From: Venturia oleaginea
Lineage: Eukaryota > Ascomycota > Dothideomycetes > Venturiales > Venturiaceae
NCBI GenBank assembly: GCA_013176395.1
Contig: JABMLP010000029.1
Coordinates: 62,001-126,000, forward strand
Reading direction: 5' to 3'
DNA: 64,000 nucleotides
The notes beneath the pieces are model-generated. The model did no database searches and was not told the DNA's origin. It saw only the letters and a program-made list of their open reading frames with translations. The translations under genes were made by a program, and so were the position numbers. Positions 20,765-33,572 of this stretch are shown here, piece after piece (positions within the stretch are counted from its first letter, which is position 1; each line of letters opens with the position of its first letter).

Positions 20765-21862
20765 TCACTCCAGAAAATCGCCGAAATCAAAGTCTTGATC
20801 TTCGGGCCGTGGAGTTGAATTTCCTTTCCCACGGCTAGATCGCCTTGAAATCGACTGTGTTGTGACTTCGTTCAGAAACTTGACCAAACCTGAATTCCAT
20901 GTGATCGCAGGAGGGTTCTTGAGACCTGGAGCATGATTAGCATTTCGGCTGCACCGATATGATGATCGTGAGGGAGACGCATACCAGTGATTCCAACCCC
21001 ATACTCAGCTGTTTTCAGATTGTGAATCTGATTGAATGGTCCAAGCAGCCAACAAACACTCCTCCCAATCAACTCTTTCATATGCTCATGCTGCAATAAC
21101 TCCGCGATATCCATCCCAAGCGCTTCCTCCATGTCCATGTATAACTTCTCCTCGAAATGTACATTGACCGTCACATCAATTTCCGTCAAATCTTTCAACC
21201 CAGCAAGAGCATGCGCGAGCTCAGAAACCACAAGCTTCATCTGCGTGAACTTCTGATTGGTCCTCAACCTCCGTCCAGGAGCGTTCGAGACGATATCTTG
21301 AAGCGTGAGAGAGATGGAAAGCTTGACATCGGTGAAATATGCCAGCTGAGTCTGGAAATATCTCTTAGACCAGTTATGTCCCTCGAAATGCTGTGTACAA
21401 TACTTCCTCGAGCACATGGTAACCTCATTGGGATTGATCCGTATTTCCACAGTTTCGTCTTTGTGCATCTGACTCTTGACTTCATTGTAGATCTGGCGGT
21501 TGATCTGAAGAATCTTGGGCCAGCTCTTGGCTCCATCATGGCGGAGGGGAATGGTATGTGTGCGTGATCTACAATATTCGTGATTGTGTTCTGTTTTAAT
21601 TGTGTGGGGGATAGCTGCGTGGTTGCAGTCTGGAGTGTGGTGTATGTCTGGGAGGAGGAGCTCCAGGATATGGAGGCGAAGTTCGACGGGGATGCCGAGG
21701 AGGGAGGCTTCATTTGGAATTTCTGCAACGATGAGTTCCTATGTATTGTTAGCTATGTCTGGAGAGCCGGTAGCATTTAGTATTGATTACCTCTGCTGAA
21801 CGAGGGCCGGCTCTCTGTCGCTTTACGCCTGTATTTGCGACGGCGGGAGTCTTGCGCTTCAT
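20765..21862 (-). CDS. F-box-like family protein, intact, 324 aa
   Basis: Exons 21862..21791, 21738..20926 and 20854..20765, all phase 0, give 324 aa. The N-terminus is basic (MKRKTPAVANTGVKRQR). The family motif SLLGIPVELRLHILELLLPD (residues about 35-54) is followed by WPKILQINRQIYNEVKSQ, as in many fungal F-box-like/DUF proteins. The rest is helical with LTEIDVTVNVHFEEKL, and the short last exon is acidic (EDQDFDFGDFLE). Introns: GTAATC...CATAG and GTCTCA...CACAG with a CTGAAC branch. It is the only unbroken member of the family in the window. Role unknown; by analogy possibly a substrate adaptor, but no partner is visible. Confidence 0.72.
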
Positions 21863-23573
21863 GATTCTCGTGAGGCTTATGGTAAATAGGATACTGACCA
21901 AGGAGAGCAGAAATGGAGAGTGATGTTTGTGTTATTTATTGGAGAATATAAACCGAAAGGTCTTGTTGGAATGATTCGTCATACACTTTATTACATAAGC
22001 CTAGGATACCCGACCCGACTTAATATGAACACCAATAACCTGTGGAAGCATAGAACTTCTCACAAATGTCCTTTCTCGTACCCCGTTAAACAAATAAAAC
22101 CTCGTAAGCATCACTAACAGGAAGATGCATTCTGGTTATCAGAAGAGGCAGCCGGAGAGCGAAGACTCAAATAGGAGGTTTCTTGGGGTGGAGGGGGTGC
22201 TTGCGATGGGTGATGCGGTTGTGAGTTGGGCGAGGAGGAGGAGGGTTGGGGTGGGAGGAGCATTGTTGTAAAAAGCTTGGGTTGGTAGTTGGTTGGAAAG
22301 TTGTGACCTGTTTTTTGGACGTGCGAGTTGGTTACTCAACAGACATGATAGACTATATATGTTTCCATTGTGAAGAGAACCGATTCTACGAGATGAGAGA
22401 ATCCAAGTAGAATATTGGCGTTGTTTCTATTCCTTATTGACAAAAACATCAAGCTATGTGAGGAATGAACTCGTCAGCGAAAAGAATGTAGGGCGAAACC
22501 TGGAATATTGCATGAAGCGAACGGAACTTTCCTCGATCGGAATTAATCTTTGGAATTGGCGGTAAAATATAGAATGAAAACGAGAGTGAAAGTAAGAAAT
22601 CAGCGAGAAAAGAGACGAATCATCCACTCATTAACGACTCGCTCTGCAAGGAAACCATCGAAAGTAGAACCACACCGACTTATCCCTAGTGTAGCGTTGA
22701 AACGTTGTGCGAGGGTAATATCAGAACCCCTTCGCCGCCTCAAGAATTTTTCTCGGTCTGCGCATTTCTCATCTTCATCCAAGGCTTGCATTCTCTTCTT
22801 GTTCGGACTGATATCGACACCATCAGGTGCTCTCAATTCATGTCCGTGTATCAGACAAATCGAATCACCTTTACGCTTCGACTCGATATCGAGACCGCTT
22901 ATCCCCTAGTTTTTCGATCTGAAAAGCTCGCTGGATAAGTATCGAAACCTATCTTGAGGTAAGGAACTATATCTCAAGATCTGCTACGAGACTCAAGAAA
23001 GAGCAAAGCGACGTATCTACAGCCCCGCCATGGCACGTTAGAGCTGACAGTCGAACCGCTTTCCTACCCCGGATTCCCACGAAAACTTCTCCTGAGGTCC
23101 TCTTCGTCATCGAGGTTAGCACCGCTCAAGATTTAGATAATGGTGAAACACTGCTTCCATAACATCAGTGATATCAGTACCAACTCGGGAGTCATCTTCA
23201 CAGACTTTCGATAACCACCCATCGACGACCTTTTCCGCCACACCAACCTCGAAATCCCGTCTCAAAACAGACTCCCCAAAATCTCGCTCGATATCGCCAA
23301 ACTCCCAGCAACACTGTCTCAAAAAGAATTGCATAAAACTATCGACATCGATTTCGGATTAGGCATGATAAACTATTTAAAATCATTAGACGAAGAGTTT
23401 GAAAGACAATAAAGTCCAATGCAAAACACCAGCTTCCCAGCGTTCGAATCAAGAACATACCAGTTCTCCCAATCCTGCCCAATCCATAATATGAGACTAT
23501 TGAGGCTGTTCACTCCCGGTCGTCGAAAGAGGCAAAAGTACGTGCAATGCGGTGATACCTGGGGATTGGTAAG
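21863..23573. other. Gene-poor stretch with short decayed frames
   Basis: Two minus-strand fragments share a similar motif: AEKVVDGWLSKVC (in 23334..23116) and AERVVNEWMIRLF (in 22836..22600). They may be pieces of duplicated decayed genes. No complete gene is visible. Confidence 0.3.
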
Positions 23574-23970
23574 TCAGCCAACAGTCGCAATGTAGTTTGT
23601 GATGGAGAAAGTAAACAGAAAGTTGCGAACGCCCATTCCTCTACGATGTAGTTCTAGCCGGGAATGATGAGGACTCTCGTCGAACCGGAGCTTGATTTCC
23701 TTGGGATCGTAAAACCCTACCAATCTGGATGGGACAGATCCTACCTTCTCTTTGCTGATGCAGACCTCTTCAGCATATTCTTGTCTGATCTGTGAATTGA
23801 CCTTCAACATCGTCGTGGAGAGCCACATCGACAACGTCGGGTAGAAGGTGAAAGGCGAAGTACTGTCAACAAGAGACGCCTTGTGAGGTCCAGCGTAGTC
23901 GACGACATTAAACATCAGGGAGCGATAAGTGAGGTTTCGGAGTTCTCAGGATAAACCTAGAAACGGACAT
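23574..23970 (-). pseudogene. LPxELRNLTYR-type fungal protein, fragment
   Basis: On the minus strand the codons before 23915 read ELRNLTYRSLMFNVVDYAG, the usual start of a large family of short fungal proteins (LPPELRNxIYR). They are followed by MLKVNSQIRQEYAEEVC and run open to 23574. A TGA stands directly before ELRN and the preceding frame does not match, so the N-terminus is lost or frameshifted. Confidence 0.45.
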
Positions 23971-24000
23971 GGAGATTGGTACTGCATGTTCGCTGATTCG

Positions 24001-25265
24001 TCCGATAAGTTCGCTTATGCTGTGAGTCTCGGGTATGCTTTGACAAGAATCTGTATCGTCAATGTTTTGATTATTGATGTTTGGAAGATGTGTAAGTCGT
24101 AAGTCTCAGATCCTTGTTATCAACACGAAGCAACGTGACTTCCTTCAAACATTGCTGAGCAAGCCACGTGGAAAGTAAAGCATCACAAGCCGGCAAAACG
24201 GGGCTGCAGATCGATATCGATAAATTTCTGGCGATATCGCTTCATCAGGTCGCCAAAATCTACCGATATTCATCTCGATTTAGAAGAGTTCGAATAAGGA
24301 GCTATTCCTACAAGCTAAAGAAACTCCCGCACTGAATCAGTGAAGATATTCTGCCAGGCCTAGCCAAGGTTAGATTCATTATTGGGCCCGTTATTGAGCC
24401 AGCGTGAAGCAGGAATCCCTCAGCATGGGCCTAAGACTGATTAGATTCAAACGTATACAGTCCTTCCATCCCGTTGTAGACCTGTTTTCTGGTCTCTGCC
24501 ATCTTCTTCTCCATGGGTGATAAATCGCGGAGTTCGAGCGCGGCCGCCGTAGGAGTAGCATCGAGGTCCGTGACTGGCATTGGACGTGATATTGGTAGAA
24601 CGAGCGGACGAGGGTGAGAAGATTGACATCGGGAGTGGCCAGATGTATTGGCCATGCTTATGATCAAAGTTCGGGCAGGTCTTGTTGCTTGCTATCTCAT
24701 GATCCAGGGACAGTTCAGGCCGTACAAAGCCTCTGACACTTTGTATTCTACTTTCCATGATTCCAGACGGAGGGCTTGCAGGCAGAGTAGCTTTCTTTTC
24801 AACTCCAAGTGCTAGTGCGAGCAAAGCGGAATGTGGGCATCTATCCCAGGCCGTTTTGAAGCATCGATCAGTTGAAGAGAAGACGAAGAGAGGAGGCCGG
24901 CAGGTGCTCCCCCACGCTTTGCCGTCACGGACCTTTCGTTTGAACGGCGCCCAACTGGTGTCCTCTGGCCATCGATTGAATCCTTTATTCTTCCTGGCAA
25001 GAATCTTCGTCCAATGGGACTGTAGAAGAAGGGGAGACCGCCTCACTTAGGTGCCTCACGAGGCGCGCAAACTCTCAGCCGGTTACACAATTGGAGATAC
25101 AGGATAGGTCCTCCAAGCGGTCTACCAATATGATCAGGTTGACCATCTGACGCTGCCGAAGCATGAGGTGCAATCTGAGAGAGGAGTTGAAGCTCTCTTG
25201 CGGACCAACCTTCACTCCAGCGGGCCAATTGAGTGGCTTGTTGAGAGCCCGTTGAGGACCGGCCA
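24001..25265. other. No supported gene
   Basis: Overlapping open frames exist on both strands (minus 25046..24447; plus 24757-25050), but they lack domain character and compete with each other. A minus frame 24667..24431 (PMEKKMAETRKQVYNGMEGLYTFE) looks somewhat protein-like and may be the end of a decayed gene. Confidence 0.3.
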
Positions 25266-25822
25266 ATGGAGCAACAGCCCGGAGATCCAAATATTCAAAC
25301 AAGTGTTCTTCGAGGCTTCAAGGACTACCAAAGGAGTCCACAGACTCGGGCAAATCGCGATGTAAACTGTTTTCTCGATCCCAACCAGGGGTGTCAAGAT
25401 CGTGCGGATAATGAACAATACTTTGACGGCTTATTGGAACACCACGAGTCCAGACCTGGCCATGTACTCATTATTCTTCCGGAATCAGAGAGGGTGCCAA
25501 TCGTAAGAGGAAAGCCCATTCAATGCCCAGATTGTCCTTATGCCTGTACGAATAGTCAACAGATACAGTGAGTTGGTCTCAAATTCCTGAGCAAGCTGAG
25601 GTGATAATAGGAATCAGAAGAGATTTTAGGTCTCACTCGAGTTCGAAGATCTGCGGACGAGAGAATTGCAAAAAGACTTTCGGAACGAAGGAGCTTGATA
25701 GATATCGGGCCTCGGTATACGAGGATGGAGAAGTTTTCAAGAGCACTAATTGTAGCCAATTTAAATCGATGCGCAAGGACAAACTGATCTGGCATCAGAG
25801 ATGGTCATGCCATGGTGTCTGA
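25266..25822 (+). pseudogene. C2H2 zinc-finger protein fragment
   Basis: The first frame (25266 to about 25569) ends with CPDCPYACTNSQQIQ, a zinc-finger half. A probable 43-nt intron (GTGAGT...AATAG, 25568-25610) follows, but the frame is not kept. The downstream frame reads KICGRENCKKTFGTKELDRYRASVYEDGEVFKSTNCSQFKSMRKDKLIWHQRWSC. Compared with a normal finger, both ligand His are Tyr, a Cys is Ser, and an Arg is Trp; several of these are single C-to-T or G-to-A changes. It is probably a mutated relic. Confidence 0.55.
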
Positions 25823-26271
25823 AAAATTTGGCTATTGTGAGGTATTTGAGTTATTTTTGCCGCCATATCCGTGGCCTTGGGTCCTTTATGATAGGTTCCT
25901 CAAAATGGTGGTTGATATGCTTGTAGACTGCTGTTTTTGACACCGATATGCCTGGTCCAATAACCTGTCCCCAGAGGCGTCGTCCGAAACAGATCCTTCA
26001 CAGGAGGTCGGTGTTAACGTTGTGGCTGGGGAGTTCAACGATTGCCTCCGGGAAAGACAGAAAGTATGAGGCCTCTTACTGGAAGGAAGTTTGATGAATT
26101 TCGATGTTGTTGTTTGATGGAAGTCGTTCGCCTTCAATTAACTACGGGTTTCTGCCTCTGGCAGACCGAAGATTCGCCGCGTAGCCCCGGATCTTCTCGG
26201 CAGTCCCACATGAAGATTCCAGCTCCAAACTTCCTCTTCTCATCTTCATATTATTCATCGGCTTGCTTCGA

Positions 26272-26634
26272 GGTTGAAGAAGCTCCTATGTGAGAAACAT
26301 AACATGAGATAACCACGAAGAGAGAAAGGAAAGTCCGTCCAACGTCCTCCCTATATACCCTTCTGGTTCTGGGTGCCAAGGTGTATTCCCACACCTCTTG
26401 GCTCTTCCCACACTTCCCACACTGTGGGCAATGCCAAGTGCTGTGGGAACTGTGGGAATATCACGTGACTCCTGCACGTACTATTCTCTCTTAGGACTGA
26501 CCTGGTTGCACCAGTCCCCTCTTGTGCGCCCAACGGATTCCACTCCACATCAGTCCTAACAACAACTTCTTGTTATCCAACCATCCTCTGCAGTCCCGTT
26601 GTCCCTGCTCTTCGGTCTTGAGGTGATCTGTAAC
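26272..26634. repeat. Dispersed repeat R1, copy A
   Basis: GTTGAAGAAGCTCC ... GATCTGTAAC recurs almost identically at 57688-59666, where it is split by a LINE-like insertion. The ends are GTT..AAC; read on the minus strand it starts (T)GTTACAG, compatible with an LTR, but no target duplication was found. Confidence 0.85.
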
Positions 26635-26811
26635 ACGAACTGGCAGGCAAATCAACGGGCAGGTCTATAGACAGGACGTAACTCAAAGAGCAACGAATTG
26701 GTTGAAGCCACGTAGGCTTTAAAACCTTTCCTCGGCAGAACTCCGGTTCTGCCTTGATCACGTGCCATGGGGCCACCCCAACGGCGGGAAGGACTTGTCC
26801 GCGGTCGTACA
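26635..26811. repeat. Dispersed repeat R2, copy A
   Basis: ACGAACTGGCAGGCAAA ... CGCGGTCGTAC recurs at 36963-37138 with scattered substitutions. In both copies it contains the palindromic block GCAGAACTxCGGTTCTGC. Confidence 0.85.
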
Positions 26812-27095
26812 CATGCACACGAAGCAAGCCCACCCCCAACCTTCATACTAACCGACAAGCGTTCAGGATTGATCTGAGGATCAAATCGGTTAGACGACAA
26901 TTGAATTGGGAGATACATCGGACGGCTAGGATCTAGTGAGCCTCCAAAGAACCTGAGCAAGGGAAGGTACTTAGGGTATGTACTTCTAGACTGATATTGC
27001 CCCTACCCCAAACCCGCGGACCTGAACAAGAGAACACAGAGGTGTCAAGAAGGTCTTGACATACTCAACTGTGTTGAGAAACGAGTTCCCCGTAA
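26812..27095 (-). repeat. Dispersed repeat R3, copy A (LTR-like)
   Basis: The reverse complement begins TGTTACGGGGAACTCGTTTC and recurs at 57358-57641 in the opposite orientation. The TGTTA start is typical of a copia/gypsy LTR end. R1, R2 and R3 abut here, forming a mosaic. Confidence 0.8.
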
Positions 27096-27898
27096 CACTA
27101 TGAAAGTAAACTAGAGAGTAGAACTACGAGACTTGAAGGAGTCAAGACTCGTCCATTATATAGAGACTCCATCTCCTGAGAAATCCTACACTCACTTTGA
27201 TCGAAAGTGATCAAGGTGATCAACGCTCACCCAACCTCGTGATCGAACGCTCACCTCGCCGGGTAATGAGCAATCACGTAATCCCTTGGATCATCGTGTA
27301 ACTAGGATCCTCGTGTAACTCTTATCCAATCACAAGGAAATAGGATAGTGAGGATCTGAATGCACATGAAAGCAATCAGATACGACTGAATACAACTGAA
27401 TACCTATCCACGTGACAGTAACCGTTATATATCGTTCCTGGTATAATTACTAAGAATATAAATACGTAATTATAATAGAGAGTTCGAAATAGATAGAATA
27501 GTAATATTATTATTTGTAGTAATCGTGATACTAGAATATGAAATAGAGTTCACTTACGTTCTTTTGGCGACAACATATATTCGTCCTGTTGAGCGTCCTC
27601 TTCCCTGTGAGATACATTTCCAAAGATCCAGCCAACAGCAAAAACCCTATCAACAACGACGTTATCTTCTCCCGAGAACATAGCAAAAAGTCATATATCG
27701 CAGCCTCCTTCATAAAGTCGCCGTCCTCTTCATTAAAAGACAAGAAGCGAGAAGGAGAGATAGAGAGCAGAGCCACCAATATTCAGGGCTACAAAACCGT
27801 CCATCTGGCCCAAGTAAAAATCCCAATCACTCAATCCCATGACATCACTTCTATACCCATCTCACCCTCCCACCATCATCTCTTCGCTTCTCCTGCAA
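27096..27898. other. Intergenic, 3' of MED13
   Basis: AT-rich, likely remains of retroelement sequence and the MED13 3' UTR. No gene is supported. Confidence 0.4.
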
Positions 27899-30800
27899 TT
27901 ATCCAAACGCCCTCTGAAGCCCTGCCACCCCCCTAAGCGCAACAAGACAATGCCAAGGCAACACGCCCTCCCCTTCAACGCCCTTCCCACCACCAACCCC
28001 CCTCACCCTCGCCAACTCCGCTAAATTCCGAAATAACACTAGATAATCCTTCAAAATACTGTCCGCCATACTCCGATGAATCTGCGGTTGACTCGTCGCT
28101 GTCGTTCCGCGCTGTCCAGCTTCAGTAGCTAGGGAATTCGCACCAGGTGTTGGGGGTAACGAAGGATCGATGGGGGAGAAGGGTTGTCCTCCCTGCTGAT
28201 TTTGTTGTACACCGCCTTGCTGGTTTTGCTGTTGTTGCTGTTGGGCTTGTTGAGCCTGTACACCTCTAGGCGGCTGACCTACCCAAATTAAATGAACACC
28301 CACAAGTCTCACTCTCTCATCTTTGCCGTTGTCTCCAAAACCGGCATCTCCACTGCCATTTCCTTCAAAGCCTTCGGTCACACTAGGTCTGCTCTTGCAC
28401 GCAGTGGGAGAACGAAACATGTATCCAGTACTCAAGCTCAACCTATACTCTCCCTTGCCTCCCAAAATATTGACCCGACATCCACTGATAAGTCCAAATA
28501 CCTCATCGCCCCGATCAACGAGATGTGCGTCTTTGTCGTTTGCGGGATCGGCGGCAGCGGAGTCGACATTGGCGCTGGGCGTAGAAGTAGGAGTGAGAGC
28601 GTTAAAGTCGGGTGAAATGCCAGGTTGGGGTGTTGAGACAGGGGTCGATTTGTCGATCATGGGTAACGTGGTTGGGGATGTCGCAGGGGGAAAGACGGTG
28701 ACGGGTGGTGAGGGGTCGATAGACATGATGCAAACGATGATGTTAATAGGCGAAGGGGAGGAGTGGAGTGAGGACCATGCTGTGACCACATTAGCTTATT
28801 TCAAACTCGCAATTGTACCACATCACTCTCCAGCTTGATCGACATTCCCCTACTACGCTCGACGATGCTTAACACGCAGAAAGAAACAATGTGTTAACAT
28901 ACCATCCAACTCTCCACACGTCATCCTTCCAGCTCTGACAACACACAACCTCCAAGCCCCTCTCCTCTCCCTCATTACCCCCAGGGCCACATTCCAAATT
29001 TCCCTTGCGACATCCCAGAACGTCCTGCCTCCAGCAAGACAATAAGAAACAGTCGTCTGATAGCGGCCAGTCAGACAAGTCAAAGCCGCCGTGACCCATT
29101 CCCCGTTTGCTGAGATTGCATACGCAACATGCAAGTGCTGTTGATCATTTAGCAAATCGCTAGGAGGGTCGGTGCTGAGTAGAAAGCCGATTTTCTTGGG
29201 GATGGGTGATTCGAGGAGAATGCTGCTTGCGGAGACGATGCGGAGAGGTGTTGGGTCTGAGTCGTGAAAGCTTAGGGGGGGAGGACAGCGATCATACACC
29301 TGCCGCGCCATTTGCTGGAAGTACAAAGACGAGTGAATGACAGGCGTAGATGGATTCGCGACGTCCGCAATTGGAATGATTTGCAACACAAGGTCAGGTC
29401 TTGGGCCTAATTGGGGAGAGCGAGGAGGAGTGTACGCTTTATACAGCATCCAGAACGCAGCGCACAGTTCTGCTATACCTGTCCCATCGGTAAAAGGATT
29501 GACCATGTAAATGATGAAATTGTCGATCGGCGGCGGTTCTTCATTGGCAGATGTCGAATTATTTCGCTGCAAGTTTAGGGTAGTCAAATGTTTTCCAAGA
29601 TCAACGCAAACCTCTCTCATTCTGCGAATGGCAGTTTCGATAGCATCGTCTTGGTCTATGAGGGTGACTGGGACAAGCCCTTGCTCAACCTGGATGGGTG
29701 AACTTTTCTCAACATCTGATCGAACGTGGGCGCCGAGTTTGCAGCTTTCGTAGGAGGCGCCTAGGTTCTTCATGAAGAGGGAGACTTGAGATTTGACGTC
29801 TTCGCCACCCGGATAGATACAGAAGGCCATGAGATTCTTTCTGCCACTGGCTGGGGCGAGACCGAGGTGTTCCCAGAATGGAATGGCAGGAGGAAGGATA
29901 TCCCATAATCCTTCGTTTCTGCGAACGCGAACGTGGGGCGGTGGCAGCGTATTTAAGGTGTTCACTATGATAAATTAGTAGAATATGACTTAAAGAGAAA
30001 GGGCCTACATACTAGTTGTGATCGAGAACTCAGTCGCTGGAGCGTTAATTTTCTTGGCTTGTGGTTGAGGCTGACCTTTCGCGCCCTGAGGCTTGTCGTG
30101 GTCGGAAATACAGAGGAACTTGAGGAGATCGCACTCGGTGAGGCCTGGATGGAACGTCTTCAGAGCTGTTTGGGCGGCACAAACAGATGTGCCTGAGTCG
30201 GACCTGAGAGTAGCCACATCTATGTGGCCATCGTCTTCAGTGGTGGACCGTGGCGAATGATCTGCATTGCAGGTCAATAAACTGCCTTCCCACGCATGAG
30301 ACAAAACTTACCAAAAGAGCTAAAGATGATTTGCTCGGCGATGATTTGCGCAACCAAGATGAAATCCTTATTGGTTGGAGATAAGGGCCCATCGAGAACA
30401 GTAGCTGAAGCCACAGATACTGGCAGGTCGTTAGTTGATGTCAGCGTAGGATTGAGCATGAAGATTCCATCAGACTCATTTGGCTGTCTGATTAATGCTG
30501 ATGGCGGGATGCTCGATGATGGGGGCTTCAAGATCGCGCCAAGCAGCTCGATGCGGTCCTGTTGTTGTGTCAGTACTGCCCAATTACAACCTTCAGCCAA
30601 AGTCAATAACTAACCTGAGGACTCGCACTCATTCCCGAAGCTGGGTTGTCTTCAACAGCAATGTGACTCCCAGGCGAAGTAGCAACGGATGCCGCATCAC
30701 CATCCTGCAATGCAGTAATCCTCTTGTCGAAAAACATGCCCTTGACAGGAGAAGACGCCAGCGCGAGTGACTCGATTTCATCAGAAAGAGAGTCGTCATC

Positions 30801-33050
30801 TGAGGCGTCGCTGGTCGCGCTGCTCACATCACTGTCTTTCGACTGTCGTCGTCGGGTACGAGTACGTTTTGGTGGAGGCAACGCGTGGTCAGTCTCAGCT
30901 TTGGAGACAGGACGCTTGTCCGAGTCGGCGGTTTCTTGTTCAGAGAATCCAAAGGTTCCTCCAGAGCTGTATTTAGTGTATTCGCTCACAAGACTTGGTT
31001 TGAAAGGCATGGGATTGTATTGACTCTCACGTCGCCTGGGAATAGCACGACCGTTCGACGTCTCATCGAACAGTTTCCTGCGCACAGATGTCGGACTGAG
31101 TGGCGGCTTCATCGCAATAGCCTCATCCCCCGCAATAGTCGGGACCTGCTCTGGAGCTTCTTTGGGCGCCTCCGGCTCCGGCGCGATATCCTCCTTTGGC
31201 ACTCCCATGGCCTGTTCAAGGGCCGAAAAAAGGTCAGGCTCTGGAGGTGGATGTGATGGCTGGATTGCCAAGGCAGGTGTCAATTGCAGCTCCTGAACTG
31301 GGGGCGCCTTGGTTGGTAAATCAGCAACACTACCCGCCGTTCCGAGCATATCATTATCTGGTTCGTCAAAGAAATCGAAGTCTGCATCTATGATATTATG
31401 GCCTGCAAACTCATCTTCATCAATGGTACCAAAAAGATCATCGTGATTCACGTCGACGTCCATTTGCATGGAGTTTCTACTCTCGATGGTTGCTCGTCTT
31501 CTTGAGGTCTCACCAAACATCTCATCGACGTCCATTCCGTCGCCTCCTATACCAGTACGAGGGACCGGCGTATCGTGAGCGACGATGGCTGGGATGGCAT
31601 CCGCCGAAGCTGGGACAGTGCCGGGTTGAGAAACAACTCCATCAGGTGGTGTCGGGTACATCCCGCCTGCGGCCTGGAGGTCACCACGAGTGTAGATCGG
31701 CGAGGCAACAGCCAAAGCAGCCGGTTCAGCTTGCTTCTGTGCTACTGCTTCGATCTCCTTTCTCTTCTTTTGCCGCTCCAGGATGATTTTGTCTCGCTCC
31801 ACCTTCCCTTTGAACCAGTCTTCCGCGAATTGCAAAGAATCTAGAAAGCCACCCTCCTTGGCAGAGTGGAACCAAGACGAAGGCGAAAGTTTGGTGGGAT
31901 CTTCCAATTGATCCTCAAGTTCAACTGTGCTCTGGATACCGTTGCTTGCCGGGGGAGAGGTGCGAAAACACAACGCTTGCGGCCAGTAAAATACGGTGCC
32001 AAAGGTAATATCAGAATCAGCCATTGTCGTAGATGGCCAGGCGCGAACAAGGACCCATTGCACATCAGGATCTAATACGTTCAGTTGGATGCCTTTGGAC
32101 GCGAGAAGGTTGGTCACAGTCTCTTTCCAAGCCTGGCTGGCCTTGTCTTCAGGGGCAACGAAGTCCTCATCTACAACAGCTAGCATCCCACCTGGAGCGA
32201 GCAGTATCAGTTCCAAGGTTTCCGAGTATAATTCCGACTCATCATATGGCCAGAGCGTGCTGTCCTCCACAGTGTTCGTCGAGATAACCAATTGACCACC
32301 GCCGGCCAAGTATATGTCCAGCGAAAAGCATTGCAATGGCGTATGTCTTTGCACATTCCAGTTTTCGGAAAGATGCACATATGACGAGGGATTGATCTCA
32401 ATCCACCGATCGTCTCTCGCCAGCTTATGGGATATGGTCAGATACACGGCGGATATGAAATTGCTGTAGACAGTCTGGATATGAGTGGGAGTGATGCCGG
32501 GATCTAGGGCAGTCCCAGCAGGGGCCGCGAGTGCTTTCAAACTCTTTTGTAGCATCATCTGCGCATGTCGTACAGCGGGCGTGACTTTGGAAATGGGTAA
32601 AGAAGGTTCGGGAGGCGCATTCGAAGTAGATGGCGGAGGTCGAGAGGACGAGACTTCGGAAGCCTTGAATGAGCCCTTGTAGAAGTCTATGTGATTGTTA
32701 GAGAAATACATGGCTCGTGGAAGTACCAACTCACTCTTCAACTGAAAGGGCCAATCCTGAGCAATCTTGGTAATATCCGGTCGCGTCGCGAATCCGTTCG
32801 TTAAAGATCCACCGTGAAAGATCCATAGCACACGCTTCGCAGAGTCGAGATGTGCAAAGAAACTCCAAGCTCTTAGCGTCGCGATGGCAGCCAGTATCGC
32901 CTCCCCTTGTCCTTCCTCTTCTGCATCGTCCTTCATTTCGATGGTGAGAGTCTGGAACATGATGGTGTCAAGATTGCCGAGTATTTGCACACCGGTGGTG
33001 CAAGATTTGAGTAGGTCGGTAACACTCATTGTGGTAGTATTAAGGGACAT
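27899..33050 (-). CDS. SSN2: Mediator complex subunit 13 (MED13/SSN2), 6 exons
   Basis: Exons 33050..32735, 32686..30615, 30558..30312, 30261..30013, 29964..28903 and 28779..27899 sum to 4827 nt (1608 aa) with consistent phases. The N-terminal MED13 domain is at residues about 8-370 (DLLKSCTTGVQILGNLDTI ... WVLVRAWPSTT). A long acidic and Ser/Pro-rich disordered middle follows (DMDVDEMFGE, DEDEFAGHNIIDADFDFFDEP, SPTSVRRKLFDE). The C-terminal RNase-H/Piwi-like domain runs from about LWDILPPAIPFWEHLGLAP to the end (DNFIIYMVNPFTDG, VTAALTCLTGRYQTTVSYCL, SILKDYLVLFRNLAELARVRG, VLPWHCLVALRGVAGL). A Gln-rich tract lies in the last exon. It acts in the nucleus in the CDK8 kinase module of Mediator, linking the kinase to the core. 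The intron 32734-32687 is in frame without a stop and could be missed. It is head to head with ENP2. Confidence 0.93.
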
Positions 33051-33572
33051 ATCTGTGGTGTCTTCGTGTTATTCTTCGCACGCTCGGGACTGGTGAATGC
33101 GGTCCCATCAACGGTTATAGTGGTGAAGTAAAGGGTGGCGAGGTATGGCAGTGATCCGAATAGGGCAGTAGATAGGTAGATGGTCCCTTCTTTTGTGGTT
33201 GATGTTCGTTGGTGATAGCTGCTATTTTGGTGTCTCACTCTCGTCCCAACTCTACCCTGGTCGCCGTTCAGCCCTACCTACGCATACGCATCTGGCAGGC
33301 CGCACCAGCAAGCCGCGTCTTCAGTCCATTCCCTTACGAATCATAATATTTGTTTTTATCAATATTGATAGATATCTAGTACTGTGATATAGAGACACTG
33401 CCGGGAATTATCGATATCGATATCGATATCGGCCTCGAAATATCCGGTAGTTGTCCCCGCCGGCGAGAGACACGGGCATGCATTGGGGGACCGGGATGCT
33501 CTGAGTTCCACTTAAACTTTGATAGCATTTTCTCGACGAAGCGAAACGGACCAGTACACAAACACAACCACT
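33051..33572. promoter_or_regulatory. Bidirectional promoter region, MED13 / ENP2
   Basis: 522 bp between divergent starts. It contains an alternating ATCGAT/ATATCG palindromic run at about 33409-33431 (ATCGATATCGATATCGATATCGG). No clear TATA box was seen for either gene. Confidence 0.5.

Noticed and set aside
24447..25046. 199-codon minus-strand frame
   Set aside because: Amino-acid pattern is not protein-like, it competes with an open plus-strand frame, and no domain is visible.
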